Below are positions 1 through 10,760 of a stretch of 64,000 bases of DNA, in pieces. Numbering within the stretch: position 1 is the first letter of the stretch; each line of letters opens with the position of its first letter. The DNA comes from Pseudomonas sp. AFG_SD02_1510_Pfu_092 (GTDB lineage: Bacteria > Pseudomonadota > Gammaproteobacteria > Pseudomonadales > Pseudomonadaceae). The position numbers and the translations under genes are program-made. The stretch lies in contig NZ_PUQD01000005.1 in NCBI RefSeq assembly GCF_003331055.1, positions 62,001 to 126,000 on the forward strand. Direction: 5' to 3'. The notes beneath the pieces were generated by a model. It saw only the letters and a list, made by a program, of their open reading frames with translations. It searched no databases and was not told where the DNA came from.

Positions 1-1761
1 GACCTGCGCGCGGAACGCATCACCTACCGCGTGCTCAACGACGATGCCAGCAAGTCGCGCATCACCACCATCCTCGGTCAGCTCGACAGCATGCTGACCA
101 CTCTGCAACAACGCAGCAATGTAGATGACTCACGGCAAATGCTGAGCGAGAAGCTGGCCCTGTTGCAGCGCCTGCGCGATCAGTTCAGCGAACTGCAACG
201 CAACGTCGCCAGCCGTGCCGCCATGCGCAAGGCCATGCAGGAACAGGAGCAGAAGCTCAACGAGGTGATCGACCAACTGCAGACCCAGGCCCTGCTGGAA
301 ATGCCCGCCGACAGCCAGCAAAGCGGTGTGCTGGGCCTGATGGATACCCTCAGCCGGCACATCGACAACGCCAACCAGCAGAGCCTGGTGCCTGCCTACA
401 CGTTCACCCCCGTAGAGAACTTCGCCAAGGTCGGCGACAGCGCCCTGGACGCCGCCGATGCCAGCCTGGCGCAACTGCTCAAGGGCCTTGCCCCGCTGCG
501 CCTGGCGCGCACGTTGACCGAGCAGCCCGGTGTCGAACTGGCCCGCTACCGCGCCAGCCTGGACCAGTACCGGCGCGCCGCGGTCCGCGTCGAGCAATTG
601 CAGAACGACCTGGAAACGATGGGCGATGAGCTGCGCGCGGTGAGCGTGGAGCTTGGCAAGCGCAAGGTCGAGCAACGCGACAGCGAAGCCCTGGCCGCCC
701 GCTCGCTGCTGACCAGCGTGGCGCTGCTGGCGCTGGTGGTCGGGGTGCTGGCCGGCTGGCTGATCACCCTGCAGATTACCCAGCCGCTGCGCCAGACCCT
801 GGCGCTGGCCGCACGCATTGCCAAGGGCGACCTGAGCCAGGTCGAAACCGTGCAACGCCGTGACGAGATGGGCCAGTTGCAGAGCAGCATGCGCGACATG
901 ACCTTGAGCCTGCGCGAGCTGATCGGCGGCATCGACCAAGGTGTCGGGCAACTGTCACAGGCGGCCTCGGAGCTGGCGACCAGCAGCGAGGACACCAAGC
1001 TGCGCATCAACCAGCAGCGCGAGGAAACCGACCAGGTGGCCACCGCCATGAACCAGATGAGCGCCACGGTGCAGGAAGTGGCGCAGAACGCCGAACAGGC
1101 CTCGCTGGCCGCGACCAACGCCGACCAGCAGGCGCAGCTCGGCGATCAGGTGGTTGCCGAGGCCATCGGCCGTATCGAGCAACTGGCCGGGCAGATGGAC
1201 CATTGCCTGGCGGCCATGCAGCACCTGGCAGGCGAGAGCCAGCGCATCGGCAGCATTCTCGATGTGATCAAGTCGGTGTCCGAGCAGACCAACCTGCTGG
1301 CGCTGAACGCGGCCATCGAAGCGGCGCGCGCCGGTGAAGCCGGGCGCGGGTTTGCCGTGGTGGCCGATGAAGTGCGCGGCCTGGCCCAGCGGACCTCGAC
1401 CGCCACCGAGGAGATTGGCCAACTGATCGACAGCCTGCACAACGGTACCGACGAGGTAACCCGATTGCTCGACAGCAGCAAGAGCCTGACCGAGCAAAGC
1501 GTGGAACTGAGCCGCAGGGCCGGGCATGCGCTGGGCCAGATCACCGACACGGTGTCGAGCATCCAGGGCATGAACCAGCAGATCGCCACGGCCAGCGAGG
1601 AACAGAGCGTGGTCGCCGAGCAGATCAACCGGAGCGTGCTGAACGTGCGGGATGTGTCGGATCAGACCAGTGCGGCCAGTGAGCAGACGGCGGCTTCGAG
1701 TGGCGAGCTGGAGCAGTTGGGGCAGCAGCTGCGGGGAATGGTTGGGCGGTTCAACATCTGA
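1..1761 (+). CDS. Methyl-accepting chemotaxis protein, HBM-type sensor (5' end outside window)
   Basis: The reading frame is open from base 1, so the N-terminus and first membrane helix lie upstream of the window. The visible part starts in a long helical periplasmic sensor. A membrane helix follows near bases 710-775 ([15 protein letters not shown]), then a HAMP linker, then the cytoplasmic methylation and signalling helices. The receptor hairpin tip is plain near bases 1270-1400 ([20 protein letters not shown], then [12 protein letters not shown]). This is an inner-membrane chemoreceptor that couples to CheA/CheW. The helical sensor and the neighbouring genes fit the HBM citrate receptor McpQ of P. 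putida KT2440, but the ligand cannot be read from sequence, so the symbol is left blank. Its 3' end faces a REP pair and the convergent ABC transporter. Confidence 0.93.
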   Translation, partial: DLRAERITYRVLNDDASKSRITTILGQLDSMLTTLQQRSNVDDSRQMLSEKLALLQRLRDQFSELQRNVASRAAMRKAMQEQEQKLNEVIDQLQTQALLEMPADSQQSGVLGLMDTLSRHIDNANQQSLVPAYTFTPVENFAKVGDSALDAADASLAQLLKGLAPLRLARTLTEQPGVELARYRASLDQYRRAAVRVEQLQNDLETMGDELRAVSVELGKRKVEQRDSEALAARSLLTSVALLALVVGVLAGWLITLQITQPLRQTLALAARIAKGDLSQVETVQRRDEMGQLQSSMRDMTLSLRELIGGIDQGVGQLSQAASELATSSEDTKLRINQQREETDQVATAMNQMSATVQEVAQNAEQASLAATNADQQAQLGDQVVAEAIGRIEQLAGQMDHCLAAMQHLAGESQRIGSILDVIKSVSEQTNLLALNAAIEAARAGEAGRGFAVVADEVRGLAQRTSTATEEIGQLIDSLHNGTDEVTRLLDSSKSLTEQSVELSRRAGHALGQITDTVSSIQGMNQQIATASEEQSVVAEQINRSVLNVRDVSDQTSAASEQTAASSGELEQLGQQLRGMVGRFNI

Positions 1762-1771
1762 GATCAGGTCG

Positions 1772-1845
1772 CCCTCTTCGCGGGCACGCCCGCTCCCACA
1801 GGTACATCGCTACACTTGTGGGAGCGGGCATGCCCGCGAAGAGGC
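1772..1845. repeat. REP pair (inverted), convergent intergenic
   Basis: Two inverted copies of the P. putida-type REP core (GCGGGCACGCCCGCTCCCACA and its reverse complement with a G/A-variant) form one long hairpin with a short unpaired loop. It lies between two convergent genes, the usual place for REP elements, which may damp read-through or protect 3' ends. Confidence 0.9.
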
Positions 1846-1854
1846 CGGTGCGGG

Positions 1855-2589
1855 TTACAGCACCTGACGCAGGAATGCCTGCGCACGCGGATCCGTCGGT
1901 GCCGCAAAGAACGCAGCCGGTGCCGAGTCTTCCAGCAGCTTGCCGTGGTCGAAGAACAGCACCCGGTCAGCCACTTCGCGGGCAAAGCCCATTTCGTGGG
2001 TAACGCAGACCATGGTCATGCCTTCCTGAGCCAGGGTCTTCATCACATCCAGCACCTCGCCGACCATTTCCGGGTCGAGCGCCGAGGTCGGCTCGTCAAA
2101 CAGCATTACCTTCGGGTCCATCGCCAGGGCCCGGGCGATCGCCACCCGCTGTTGCTGGCCGCCGGACAGGCGCGACGGGTATTCGTTGGCCTTCTGCGCG
2201 ATACCGACCTTTTCCAGCAATGCCCGCGCCTTGGCTTCACGCTCGGCCTTGTTGCGCTTGCGCACCACCTTCTGCGCCAGGCACAGGTTTTCCAGCACGG
2301 TCATGTGCGGGAACAGGTTGAAGTGCTGGAACACCATGCCGACTTCGCGGCGGTAGGCGTTGATGTCGGTCTTCGGGTCGGCCAGTTGCAGGCCGTCGAT
2401 GGCCACGTGGCCTTCGTCGAAATGCTCCAGGCCGTTGAGGCAGCGCAGGAAGGTCGACTTGCCCGAACCCGACGGGCCGAGCACCACCACCACTTCGCCC
2501 TTGGCGACCTGGGTGGTGACGTTATCCACAGCCCGCACCACATGGCCACGGGTATCGAAGACTTTCAGCAGGTCACGGACTTCAATCAC
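1855..2589 (-). CDS. Polar amino-acid ABC transporter, ATP-binding protein
   Basis: ATPase subunit of a polar-amino-acid importer (GlnQ/ArtP type). Walker [10 protein letters not shown] is near residue 38, the Q-loop follows, the signature is [15 protein letters not shown], and Walker B with D-loop is [14 protein letters not shown]; the switch His is in [10 protein letters not shown] place the start at the GTG at 2589, whose reading begins GTGATTGA and overlaps the stop of the permease gene by 8 bases, giving about 244 residues. An in-frame TTG at 2598 would add three residues. It forms an operon with the permease and binding protein upstream. The complex is cytoplasmic face of the inner membrane; substrate is probably an acidic or polar amino acid, not resolvable here. 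Confidence 0.92.
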   Translation of the reverse strand: MIEVRDLLKVFDTRGHVVRAVDNVTTQVAKGEVVVVLGPSGSGKSTFLRCLNGLEHFDEGHVAIDGLQLADPKTDINAYRREVGMVFQHFNLFPHMTVLENLCLAQKVVRKRNKAEREAKARALLEKVGIAQKANEYPSRLSGGQQQRVAIARALAMDPKVMLFDEPTSALDPEMVGEVLDVMKTLAQEGMTMVCVTHEMGFAREVADRVLFFDHGKLLEDSAPAAFFAAPTDPRAQAFLRQVL

Positions 2590-3544
2590 TTTGCGCAAGC
2601 CTCCGCTCGAGCCGGCTGGCCAGGTGCGACAGCGGCAGGTTGATCAGCAGGTACAGGCCTGCCACGCAGAACCAGATCTCGAAGGTCGAGAACGAGGTGG
2701 TGATGGCCTCGCGGCCACTCTTGGTCAGTTCGGTGATGGCGATCACCGAGACCAGCGAGGTGTCCTTGACCAGGCTGATGAACTGCCCGGCCAACGGCGG
2801 CAACACGCGCTTGAAGGCTTGCGGCAGGATCACATGGCGCATCGACTGGCCAGCGTTCAAGCCCAGCGAGCGGGCTGCTTCGTTCTGGCCCTTGGCGATG
2901 GACTGCACGCCGGCACGCACGATTTCCGCCACGTAAGCGCCGGTGAACAACGCCAGTGCAGCCACCCCGGCAAACTCGCGGGACAGGTTGAGCACGGTAC
3001 CGATGAAGAAGTAGAAGATGAAGATCTGCACCAGCAGCGGGGTCCCGCGCACCAGTTCGACATACACCGTCGACAGGTCACGCAGGGTCGGGTTGCTGGA
3101 CAGGCGGCAGAGGCCGGCGAACAGGCCGATCAGCAGGCCCAGGGCACCGGATACCACCGAAATCCATAGCGTGGTCCACAGGCCCCAGGCCAGCGGGCCG
3201 GCAGCCCAGTGGCGAGTCACGCCGATCTGGTCACCTTCGGCGACATCGTCGCCGCGGCTCAGCTGCAGGCTGTCCTTGTCCACCTCGAGCACCTGCTCGC
3301 CACCGTTCTCGTCTTTCAGCGTGACGCGGGCATTGTCGCCGGAGACGACGATCTCCTGCACGGTGCCGTAAGCGGCGGCGCGCTGTGCTTCCTCGGCCTG
3401 GTAGGCGAAGTACTGCGGTACGCGGTTCCAGCGCCACTCGTAGGAAATCATCGAAGTGGCCATGTACAGGCTGAACGCCAGGCCCACCAGGACCAGGGCG
3501 GTCAAACCGTGCCAGGGCCACTGGGCTTTCTTGTGTTTGATCAC
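2582..3544 (-). CDS. Polar amino-acid ABC transporter, permease with periplasmic insertion
   Basis: Inner-membrane permease of the His/Glu/Gln/Arg family. The C-terminal two thirds carries the usual helices and the coupling EAA loop ([20 protein letters not shown]). Unusually, the first helix (residues about 13-30) is followed by about 80 polar residues (roughly 35-115, with the stretch [16 protein letters not shown]) before the next helix, so a small soluble domain probably sits in the periplasm. At 320 residues it is longer than the typical 220-250. It overlaps the ATPase gene by 8 bases and lies 79 bases after the binding-protein gene. The insertion may contact the binding protein, which is inference. 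Confidence 0.9.
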   Translation of the reverse strand: MIKHKKAQWPWHGLTALVLVGLAFSLYMATSMISYEWRWNRVPQYFAYQAEEAQRAAAYGTVQEIVVSGDNARVTLKDENGGEQVLEVDKDSLQLSRGDDVAEGDQIGVTRHWAAGPLAWGLWTTLWISVVSGALGLLIGLFAGLCRLSSNPTLRDLSTVYVELVRGTPLLVQIFIFYFFIGTVLNLSREFAGVAALALFTGAYVAEIVRAGVQSIAKGQNEAARSLGLNAGQSMRHVILPQAFKRVLPPLAGQFISLVKDTSLVSVIAITELTKSGREAITTSFSTFEIWFCVAGLYLLINLPLSHLASRLERRLAQSD

Positions 3545-3623
3545 GTGGGGTACTTCCGTAAATGCGAACGCGCAGGGTTTGCCTGCGCGTCGAGGTCATA
3601 AAGCCGGGCTTTTGGCCTGGGCC

Positions 3624-4424
3624 TTATTCCATTTCCTTCAGCCAGTCCTTGTTCTTGAACCACTTGTCGTGAATACGATCGTAGGTCCCGTCGTGCTTGA
3701 TCTGGTGCAGGAAGTTGTTGATGAAGTTGATGCTGTCGTAGTCGCCTTTCTTCAGGCCGAAGGCCAGCGGCTCGTAGGTGAAGGGTTCTTCGAGGAACAG
3801 CAGCTTGCCGGCGCCGGCCTTGTCTACGGCTACCACGTTGTAAGGTGCGTCGTAGACGAAGGCATCGGCCTTGCCGTTGACCACATCCATCACCGCTTCC
3901 TGCTCGTTGTCGTAGCCGTGGTACTTGGCTTTGCCGATCAGCTTTTTCGACACCATTTCACCGGTGGTACCAAGCTTGGAAGTCAGGCGGTACTTCTCGT
4001 TGTTCAGGTCCTTGTACGACTTGATCTCGCCCGCCAGTTCCTTGCGGATCAGCAGGGTCTGGCCAACCACGATGAAGGGTTCGCTGAAGTTCAGGCGCAG
4101 GTTGCGCTCCTGGGTCAGGGTCATGCCGCTGCCGATCATGTCGAACTTGTCGGTCAGCAGGGCCGGGATGATGCCGTCATAAGCGGTGGAAACGGCCTCG
4201 AACTTGACGCCCATCGACTTGGCCATGGCTTTGAGGATATCGACTTCGAAGCCGATGATCTCGCCACGCTTGTTGGTCATCTGGAACGGCATGTAGGTCG
4301 GGTCCATGCCCACCCGCAGGGTGCCGCGCTTGACCGCTTCATCGATGGCGCCGGCTTGCGCCGCTGTCACGGCGACCAGGGCGGTGACACCGACCAGCAG
4401 TCGCGAAAGGTATTTCTTGATCAT
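3624..4424 (-). CDS. Polar amino-acid ABC transporter, periplasmic binding protein
   Basis: Extracellular solute-binding protein family 3. The ATG at 4424 is chosen because AGGGGA lies just upstream and it begins a clean signal peptide (MIKKYLSRLLVGVTALVAV then AQA). In-frame TTG/GTG codons upstream would prepend residues without a ribosome site. The mature protein has the family pattern: TLRVGMDPTYMPFQ near its start, EIIGFEVDILKAMA, and the ligand Arg region (MTLTQERNLRLNFSEPF). About 266 residues, as expected. First gene of the three-gene importer operon; the next two genes are its permease and ATPase. The ligand is not certain; such proteins bind amino acids or related anions. Confidence 0.92.
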   Translation of the reverse strand: MIKKYLSRLLVGVTALVAVTAAQAGAIDEAVKRGTLRVGMDPTYMPFQMTNKRGEIIGFEVDILKAMAKSMGVKFEAVSTAYDGIIPALLTDKFDMIGSGMTLTQERNLRLNFSEPFIVVGQTLLIRKELAGEIKSYKDLNNEKYRLTSKLGTTGEMVSKKLIGKAKYHGYDNEQEAVMDVVNGKADAFVYDAPYNVVAVDKAGAGKLLFLEEPFTYEPLAFGLKKGDYDSINFINNFLHQIKHDGTYDRIHDKWFKNKDWLKEME

Positions 4425-4581
4425 CACCAAGTCCCCTGGCAAGAAAAGTAGCGAATCTTATTGTTGGCACGACCGTACTGGCCGATGCGTCGTATCGGAG
4501 AGGGATGCTAACGCATGGCGGCCCGGGGACCTAGAGGCGGGGGGGACTTTGTTGGCCAAAATCGGTGGAAGCCCTGAAAAG

Positions 4582-4648
4582 CTTCGCGGGCATGCCCGCT
4601 CCCACAGGGACTGTGAAATACCCTGTGGGAGCGGGCGTGCCCGCGAAT
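4582..4648. repeat. REP pair (inverted)
   Basis: Inverted REP copies (TTCGCGGGCATGCCCGCTCC and its complement) separated by a short spacer, located between the start of the ABC operon and the end of mdoH. It could form a hairpin at the 3' end of the mdoGH transcript. Confidence 0.88.
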
Positions 4649-4656
4649 TGGCCCGA

Positions 4657-7230
4657 TCAGGCGCCGACGAGTGCCGGCTGGCCTTCATTCTCCGGATGCA
4701 GCGGCAACAGCGGCGAATGCGGGTCGTTCTTGATCGATGCGCGCCAGACGTTGATCCACGCCGCGTTGTGCTCGGCCCAGACCTGCTCGTGCAGGCGGGT
4801 CAGCGCCACCGGGTCGCTGAGCAGGGCCAGGCGGGTGTTGAGGTCCAGCCCTTGCGGCCCGACCTCCATCGCCTTGGCCACACGCTCGGCGCGCAGTGCC
4901 TCGATCGGTGCGGCCTGGCCATGACGGGCCGTGGCCATGGCGCAGGCCAGGGCGTTCTGCCGCGGGTCGACCACAGCCCGCACGAAACCGTCATGCAGGG
5001 CATGCCAGCGGTTTTCGTGGGTGTACTGGTCGGTAGCCAGCAGCTCTGGCGGAGTGGCGTATTCCTCGGGGATGAGGAACAGCTTCTCGTCCTTGGCCGC
5101 CAGGCCCAGGCGGGTGCGGCTGGAAATCACCGACACCGGGATCGACAGCACCAGCGAACCGACGATCGGCGCCAGCCACCACAGGAAGCTCGGGTTCAAC
5201 CAAGCCACCAGCGCCGCCCAGGCAAGGCCCAGCAGGGTCTGCGGGCCATGCCGGCGCACCGCTTCGCTCCACGGCGTGGAGTCGTCGTCACGCTGCGGCG
5301 AGTTCCAGGTCGCGGCCCAGCCGAGGAACGCGGCCAGCACGAAACGGGTGTGGAAAATCATGCGCACCGGTGCCAGCAGCATGGAGAACAGCATCTCCAT
5401 CAGCATCGACAGGGTAACCTTGATGCGCCCGCCAAACTCGGTCGCGCCCTTGGCCCAGATCAGGATGACACTGAGCAGCTTGGGCAGGAACAACAGCACG
5501 ATGGTGGTGGAGAACAGCGCCACGGCTTTTTCCGGGTGCCACTGCGGCCATAGCGGGTAGAGCTGGTACGGCTCGATGAAGTACTGCGGCTCCATCAGCG
5601 TGTTGGTCGCCAGCAGCGCGGTCGACAACACCAGGAACAGGAACCACAGCGGCGCCGACAGGTACGACATGACCCCGGTGAGGAACACCGCGCGGTGCAC
5701 CGGGTGCATGCCCTTGACCAGGAACAGGCGGAAGTTCATCAGGTTGCCGTGGCACCAGCGGCGGTCGCGCTTGAGCTCGTCGAGCAGGTTCGGCGGCAGT
5801 TCTTCATAGCTGCCCGGCAGGTCGTAGGCGATCCACACGCCCCAGCCGGCACGGCGCATCAGCGCGGCTTCGACGAAGTCGTGCGACAGAATGGCACCGG
5901 CGAACGCACCCTTGCCCGGCAACGGCGCCAGGGCGCAGTGCTCGATGAACGGCTTCATGCGGATGATCGCGTTGTGGCCCCAGTAGTGCGACTCGCCCAG
6001 CTGCCAGAAGTGCAGGCCGGCGGTGAACAGCGGGCCGTACACGCGGGTGGCGAACTGCTGCATGCGCGCGTACAGGGTATCCATGCCCGAAGCTTTCGGC
6101 CCGGTCTGGATGATACCGGCGTCCGGGTTGGCCTCCATCAGGCGCACCAGGCTGCTCAGGCATTCGCCGCTCATGACGCTGTCGGCGTCGAGCACGACCA
6201 TGTACTTGTACTCGCCGCCCCAGCGACGGCAGAAGTCGTCGAGGTTGCCGCTCTTGCGCTTCACCCGGCGCCGACGGCGGCGGTAGAAGATGCGGCCGAA
6301 GCCTTTGGTTTCGCGGCATACGTCCAGCCAGGCCTGTTGCTCGGCGACGGCGATGTCGGTGTCGTTGGTGTCGCTGAGCACGAAGAAATCGAAACGGTCG
6401 AGGTTGCCGCTGGCGGCCACCGACTCGAACGTTGCGCGCAGGCCGGCGAACACGCGCGGCACGTCTTCGTTGCAGATCGGCATCACCAGCGCGGTACGCG
6501 CCTCGGGCGCGATCGGCTCGTTGCCTGCACTGCTACCCGAAATCTTGTACTTGTCGCGCCCGGTGAGCAGCTCGAGGAAGCCCATCAATGCGGTCCAGAA
6601 GCCCGCCGAGACCCAGCAGAACAGGATGCCGAAGAGGATCAGGATGGACGTCTGCAAGGCATACGGCCACACCTGCACTACGGTGTCCCACAGCGGCTGG
6701 TTGACGATTTCGTCGAATTCCACGAACGACCAGCCCTGGTACGGCAGGATGCCCTTCATGTACCAGCCGGCGACGATGGTCTGGCCGATCATCAGCGCCA
6801 GCAGGATGTAACGGCGGATCGAGCCGACCGTACGCCAGCGTGCCGGTGGCAGCTCGCGCTTGGGTGGCTGAGGTGCGTTGGTGCGGCCGGTCATGCGTCG
6901 CCACATGCGGACCAGCACGTTGGTGCGCCACGGCTCGGGCACGACCTTGGTGCGCTTGATCGGCGGGGCGATCTTCAGGCACAGGCGGCCGCTGCCGTCG
7001 ACACCGAGCATTTCGGCGTCTTCCAGCTCGGCGGCGCTGCCTACGGTCAGGCGCGGGCCTACCGAAGCCTGCACGGCCTCGGCAGAGCTGGCGGCCGGGT
7101 TGGCCGCCAGGCGTTGGTGCAGCTCACCGAACGAGGTGCAGCTGGCGAGTTCCGCCCGTTGCTCGTCGCTCAGTGGTAGGTGGGCCAGGTACTCGCGAAG
7201 CGATTCCGGCCTTGCGCTTGAGTTACTCAT
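4657..7230 (-). CDS. mdoH: Glucans biosynthesis glucosyltransferase H
   Basis: Inner-membrane glycosyltransferase family 2 enzyme that polymerises the beta-1,2-linked backbone of osmoregulated periplasmic glucans from UDP-glucose. Length 857 residues matches OpgH/MdoH. The catalytic core shows SDTND, the DxD-type VVLDADS, and the RDRRW motif of processive enzymes. Several membrane helices flank it (for example [20 protein letters not shown] near residue 140, and a group near residues 515-620). Its start overlaps the end of mdoG by 8 bases, so the two genes are translationally linked. Confidence 0.96.
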   Translation of the reverse strand: MSNSSARPESLREYLAHLPLSDEQRAELASCTSFGELHQRLAANPAASSAEAVQASVGPRLTVGSAAELEDAEMLGVDGSGRLCLKIAPPIKRTKVVPEPWRTNVLVRMWRRMTGRTNAPQPPKRELPPARWRTVGSIRRYILLALMIGQTIVAGWYMKGILPYQGWSFVEFDEIVNQPLWDTVVQVWPYALQTSILILFGILFCWVSAGFWTALMGFLELLTGRDKYKISGSSAGNEPIAPEARTALVMPICNEDVPRVFAGLRATFESVAASGNLDRFDFFVLSDTNDTDIAVAEQQAWLDVCRETKGFGRIFYRRRRRRVKRKSGNLDDFCRRWGGEYKYMVVLDADSVMSGECLSSLVRLMEANPDAGIIQTGPKASGMDTLYARMQQFATRVYGPLFTAGLHFWQLGESHYWGHNAIIRMKPFIEHCALAPLPGKGAFAGAILSHDFVEAALMRRAGWGVWIAYDLPGSYEELPPNLLDELKRDRRWCHGNLMNFRLFLVKGMHPVHRAVFLTGVMSYLSAPLWFLFLVLSTALLATNTLMEPQYFIEPYQLYPLWPQWHPEKAVALFSTTIVLLFLPKLLSVILIWAKGATEFGGRIKVTLSMLMEMLFSMLLAPVRMIFHTRFVLAAFLGWAATWNSPQRDDDSTPWSEAVRRHGPQTLLGLAWAALVAWLNPSFLWWLAPIVGSLVLSIPVSVISSRTRLGLAAKDEKLFLIPEEYATPPELLATDQYTHENRWHALHDGFVRAVVDPRQNALACAMATARHGQAAPIEALRAERVAKAMEVGPQGLDLNTRLALLSDPVALTRLHEQVWAEHNAAWINVWRASIKNDPHSPLLPLHPENEGQPALVGA

Positions 7231-8944
7231 CGGCAGGCAACTGATAGCTCCAGGTCTCGGTCAGCACCTTCTCGGTGGTGGCCGGGGTCCCGTTGGTGGG
7301 CGCCGCATCGGCGGCAGGTTGTTCGGCCTTGGCGGCTTTGTCGGCCTTGGCTGGCTTGGCTGCAGCCTTGTCCTGCTTGGCGTCCTTGGCAGGCTTGGCG
7401 GCTTCGACCGGCACGTCACGCACCAGCGCGGCACGCATTTCGGTCGATTTGTTGGCTTCCTTGACCTTCAGACGCAGGGTCAGGCGCCAGCCCTTGGTCT
7501 CAGGGTTATAGCGCAGGTTGTTCTCGACCACCTCGGCGTTGTCGCCCACGCTGATCTGGCTGCGTACGGCGGCATCTTCCGGCAGGGCGGCCAGCGCCGG
7601 GCCGGCGAAGTCGACCAGGAAGGCTACGCTGCCGTCTGGCTGGCGGATCAGGTTGGACTGCTTGACGTCGCCGGTGGAACGCAGGGTCTGCTTGACCCAG
7701 CCCAGTTCAGGGGCCTGAAACTTCGGCTCGTCGATGGTCCAGTGCAGGCGGTAGGCGTACTCGAACGGCTTGCCTGGCTCAGGCAGCTTCTCCGGGCTCC
7801 AGAAGGCCACGATGTTGTCGTTGGTCTCGTCGGCAGTCGGGATCTCGACCAGGTCGACGGTGCCCTTGCCCCAGTCACCCTTCGGCTCGATCCAGGCGCT
7901 CGGGCGCTTCTGGTAGTTGTCATCGAGGTCTTCATAGTCGCTGAAGGCACGCTGACGCTGCATCAGGCCGAAACCACGCGGGTTCTCGACGCTGAAGTTG
8001 CTCACGGCCAGGTGTTTCGGATTGTTCAGCGGGCGCCACAGCCACTCACCGTTGCCGGCATGGATCGACAGGCCTTCGGAGTCGTGCAGCGCCGGGCGGT
8101 AGTTGAGGACCTTGGACGGCTGGTTGGGGCCGAACAGGTACATGCTGGTCAGCGGGGCGATGCCCAGGCGGCTGACATGGTCACGCAGGAACACGCGGGA
8201 CTGCACATCGACCACGGTGTCATTGCCCGGGCGCAGGGTCAGCTTGTAGGCGCCGGTGGAGCGCGGCGAGTCCAGCAGGGCGTAGATCACCAGGTGCTTG
8301 TCGGCCGGCTTGGGCTTCTCGACCCAGAACTCGGTGAAGCGCGGGAACTCCTCGCCCGACGGCAACGCGGTGTCGATGGCCAGGCCACGGGCCGAAAGGC
8401 CATACACATGGCCTTTGCCGACCACGCGGAAATAGCTGGCGCCAAGCAGGGTCATGATCTCGTCCTGCTTGTCGGCCTTGTTGATCGGGTACAGCACGCG
8501 GAAACCGGCGTAACCGAGGTTCTTGGTGGTTTCCGGGTCGTGTGGCACGTCACCGAACTCGAAGCGGCTCGGGTCGTACTTGATTTCCTCGACCTTGGTG
8601 GCGGTGACCTCGTTGATCTTCACCGGCGTGTCGAAGTGCATGCCCTGGTGATAGAACGACAGTTTGAACGGGGTCTTGTCCTTGGCCCACTCGGCCTTTT
8701 CCTGCAGGAAGTGGATCTTCTGGTAATCCGCGAACTTCATGTCACGGAACACCGCCGGCAGGTTGCTTTTCGGTGTTTCATACTTCTGGCCGGCCAGATC
8801 CTTTGCCTTGGCTGCAACATCGTCAAGATTGAATGCCCACAGCTGGCCCGCGCTCATCAGGCCGACCAGTGCCACACTGGCCATCAGGGCCTTGCGCAGC
8901 CCGGTGCCGGGGATTCTTGATGCTTTTTGGGGACTAACAATCAC
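7223..8944 (-). CDS. mdoG: Glucans biosynthesis protein G (periplasmic)
   Basis: Periplasmic partner of MdoH needed for glucan backbone branching and release (OpgG/MdoG family). I choose the GTG at 8944 because GAGGG stands seven bases upstream; it gives about 573 residues and a signal peptide with core [18 protein letters not shown] ending near LWA. An ATG at 8971 would add nine residues. The body has typical family blocks ([54 protein letters not shown]). Oddly, near residues 510-550 there is a Lys/Ala/Pro-rich low-complexity segment ([20 protein letters not shown]) before the C-terminal strand [11 protein letters not shown]. First gene of the mdoGH operon. Confidence 0.95.
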   Translation of the reverse strand: MIVSPQKASRIPGTGLRKALMASVALVGLMSAGQLWAFNLDDVAAKAKDLAGQKYETPKSNLPAVFRDMKFADYQKIHFLQEKAEWAKDKTPFKLSFYHQGMHFDTPVKINEVTATKVEEIKYDPSRFEFGDVPHDPETTKNLGYAGFRVLYPINKADKQDEIMTLLGASYFRVVGKGHVYGLSARGLAIDTALPSGEEFPRFTEFWVEKPKPADKHLVIYALLDSPRSTGAYKLTLRPGNDTVVDVQSRVFLRDHVSRLGIAPLTSMYLFGPNQPSKVLNYRPALHDSEGLSIHAGNGEWLWRPLNNPKHLAVSNFSVENPRGFGLMQRQRAFSDYEDLDDNYQKRPSAWIEPKGDWGKGTVDLVEIPTADETNDNIVAFWSPEKLPEPGKPFEYAYRLHWTIDEPKFQAPELGWVKQTLRSTGDVKQSNLIRQPDGSVAFLVDFAGPALAALPEDAAVRSQISVGDNAEVVENNLRYNPETKGWRLTLRLKVKEANKSTEMRAALVRDVPVEAAKPAKDAKQDKAAAKPAKADKAAKAEQPAADAAPTNGTPATTEKVLTETWSYQLPADE

Positions 8945-9167
8945 GAGCAACCCTCGCCGAAAACAGATCATGAAACCAACGGCCAGCTACAAATGCCGGG
9001 TTGGCGAGCACTGTTCGGACCCCGTGAGGGCGTAATGATTCCCCAAACGGATCCAGACAATGCTCGAGTCAGAGTGAAACGAACCTGCGAACGCAGGCCC
9101 ATGCAGCGCGCGATTATCCAGCAGGTCGCGTTACAACGCATCAGGCTGGAACAACTATTTATCGTAC

Positions 9168-9203
9168 AAAACCCCTTGTTTTCCTGTGAACAGGGGGTTT
9201 TTG
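9168..9203 (-). terminator. Intrinsic terminator after pip-dtd
   Basis: Arms AAAACCCCTTGTT and AACAGGGGGTTTTT flank an 8-base loop. Read on the minus strand it is a GC-rich stem followed by a T-rich stretch a few bases after the dtd stop codon. Confidence 0.8.
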
Positions 9204-9206
9204 ACC

Positions 9207-9644
9207 TCATATTTGTAACATAAATGTTACCGGGCCATCATTGACCAGATGCACCTGCATGTCTGCGCCGAATTGCCCGCTTGCCACATCGGCGTGGCGG
9301 GCCTTCGCCTGCTGCAAAAGATAGTCGAACAACTCGGCGCCGAGCGCCGGTGGCGCCGCCGTCGAGAAGCTCGGGCGCATGCCGTTGCGGGTGTCTGCCG
9401 CCAGGGTGAACTGCGACACCAGCAACAAGCCACCGCCGACATCCTTGAGCGACAGGTTCATCTTGCCCTGCTCGTCGCTGAACACCCGGTAGTTCAACAG
9501 CTTGTGCAACAGCTTGTCGGCCTGCTCGCGGGAATCTTCAGGCTCGACGGCTACCAGCACCAGCAAACCCTGGTCGATGGCACCCACCACCTCCCCGGCG
9601 ACCTCTACCCGCGCGCCGCGCACGCGCTGCAGCAAACCCCTCAT
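9207..9644 (-). CDS. dtd: D-aminoacyl-tRNA deacylase
   Basis: Cytoplasmic proofreading enzyme that hydrolyses D-aminoacyl-tRNAs and mischarged Gly-tRNAAla. 145 residues, the normal length. The two active-site motifs are present: SQFTLAAD (SQxTL) in the middle and NDGPVT near the C-terminus, the latter being the cross-subunit Gly-cisPro motif. Its ATG overlaps the pip stop codon (ATGA), so it is the second gene of a pip-dtd pair. An intrinsic terminator follows directly. Confidence 0.96.
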   Translation of the reverse strand: MRGLLQRVRGARVEVAGEVVGAIDQGLLVLVAVEPEDSREQADKLLHKLLNYRVFSDEQGKMNLSLKDVGGGLLLVSQFTLAADTRNGMRPSFSTAAPPALGAELFDYLLQQAKARHADVASGQFGADMQVHLVNDGPVTFMLQI

Positions 9645-10612
9645 GCTTCTTCCAGGGGCAGGTCGAGCAGGCGCCGTGCCATCTGGTCGGCGGCACGCAC
9701 CAAGGCATCGGTGATGCCCGGCTCGGAAGCCGCGTGGCCCGCGTCGCGGATCACCTTCAGTTCGCTGTTCGGCCAGGCCTGGTGCAGCGCCCAGGCGTTG
9801 TCCAGCGGGCAGATCACATCATAGCGACCATGCACGATCACCGCCGGCAGGTGGGCGATTTTCGGCAGGTCGCGGATCAACTGGTCCGGCTCGAGGAAGG
9901 CGTTGTTCATGAAGTAGTGGCATTCGATACGGGCGATCGACAGCGCGCGCTGCGGCTCGGAGAAGCGATCGACCACCAGCGGGTTCGGGCGCAGGGTGGC
10001 GGTACGCCCTTCCCAGGTGGACCAGGCCTTGGCTGCGTGCATCTGGGCGATCTGGTCGCTGCCGGTCAGGCGCTTGTGGAATGCCGTGACCAGGTCACCG
10101 CGCTCTTCCGGTGGAATCGGCGCGATGTAGTCCTGCCAATAGTCGGGGAACAGGCGGCTGGCACCTTCCTGGTAGAACCACTGGATCTCCTGCGGACGGC
10201 ACAGGAAGATACCGCGCAGGATCAGGCCATGCACCCGCTCGGGGTGGGTCTGGGCGTAGGCCAGCGCCAGGGTCGAGCCCCACGAGCCGCCGAACAGCAC
10301 CCACTTGTCGATCCCGAGGTGCTCGCGGATACGCTCCAGGTCCTCGACCAGGTGCCAGGTGGTGTTGTTCTCCAGGCTCGCATGCGGCGTGGAGCGGCCA
10401 CAGCCGCGCTGGTCGAAGGTAATGATGCGGTACAGCGTAGGGTCGAAGTAGCAGCGGCTTTGCGCGTCGCAACCGGCGCCCGGGCCACCGTGGATGAACA
10501 CCACCGGCAGACCTTCTGGCGAGCCGCTTTCGTCGACATACAACACATGCGGCGCTTCCACGGCCAGATCGTGCCGGGCGTAGGGTTTGATCTGCGGGTA
10601 CAGGGTCTGCAT
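9641..10612 (-). CDS. pip: Proline iminopeptidase
   Basis: Alpha/beta-hydrolase of peptidase family S33 that removes N-terminal proline from peptides. 323 residues. The oxyanion loop HGGPGAG, the nucleophile elbow GGSWGS (Ser near residue 110), the acid in HGRYDVICP and the catalytic His in [10 protein letters not shown] are all present. No signal peptide, so cytoplasmic. It overlaps dtd by four bases. It is divergent from the giant LRR-NEL gene. Confidence 0.95.
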   Translation of the reverse strand: MQTLYPQIKPYARHDLAVEAPHVLYVDESGSPEGLPVVFIHGGPGAGCDAQSRCYFDPTLYRIITFDQRGCGRSTPHASLENNTTWHLVEDLERIREHLGIDKWVLFGGSWGSTLALAYAQTHPERVHGLILRGIFLCRPQEIQWFYQEGASRLFPDYWQDYIAPIPPEERGDLVTAFHKRLTGSDQIAQMHAAKAWSTWEGRTATLRPNPLVVDRFSEPQRALSIARIECHYFMNNAFLEPDQLIRDLPKIAHLPAVIVHGRYDVICPLDNAWALHQAWPNSELKVIRDAGHAASEPGITDALVRAADQMARRLLDLPLEEA

Positions 10613-10760
10613 TGCGCACTCCGTGTGAGGATTATTCGGCCGTGGGCCATCATAAACCCGAATCGCGCTCAGAGCATGTGTATAAGCAAGATCATCTTAT
10701 GTGCAGGCCGCAGACACGGCTCATTAGCATCGGCGGAACTCTGTCAAAGCGAGGTTCCCC

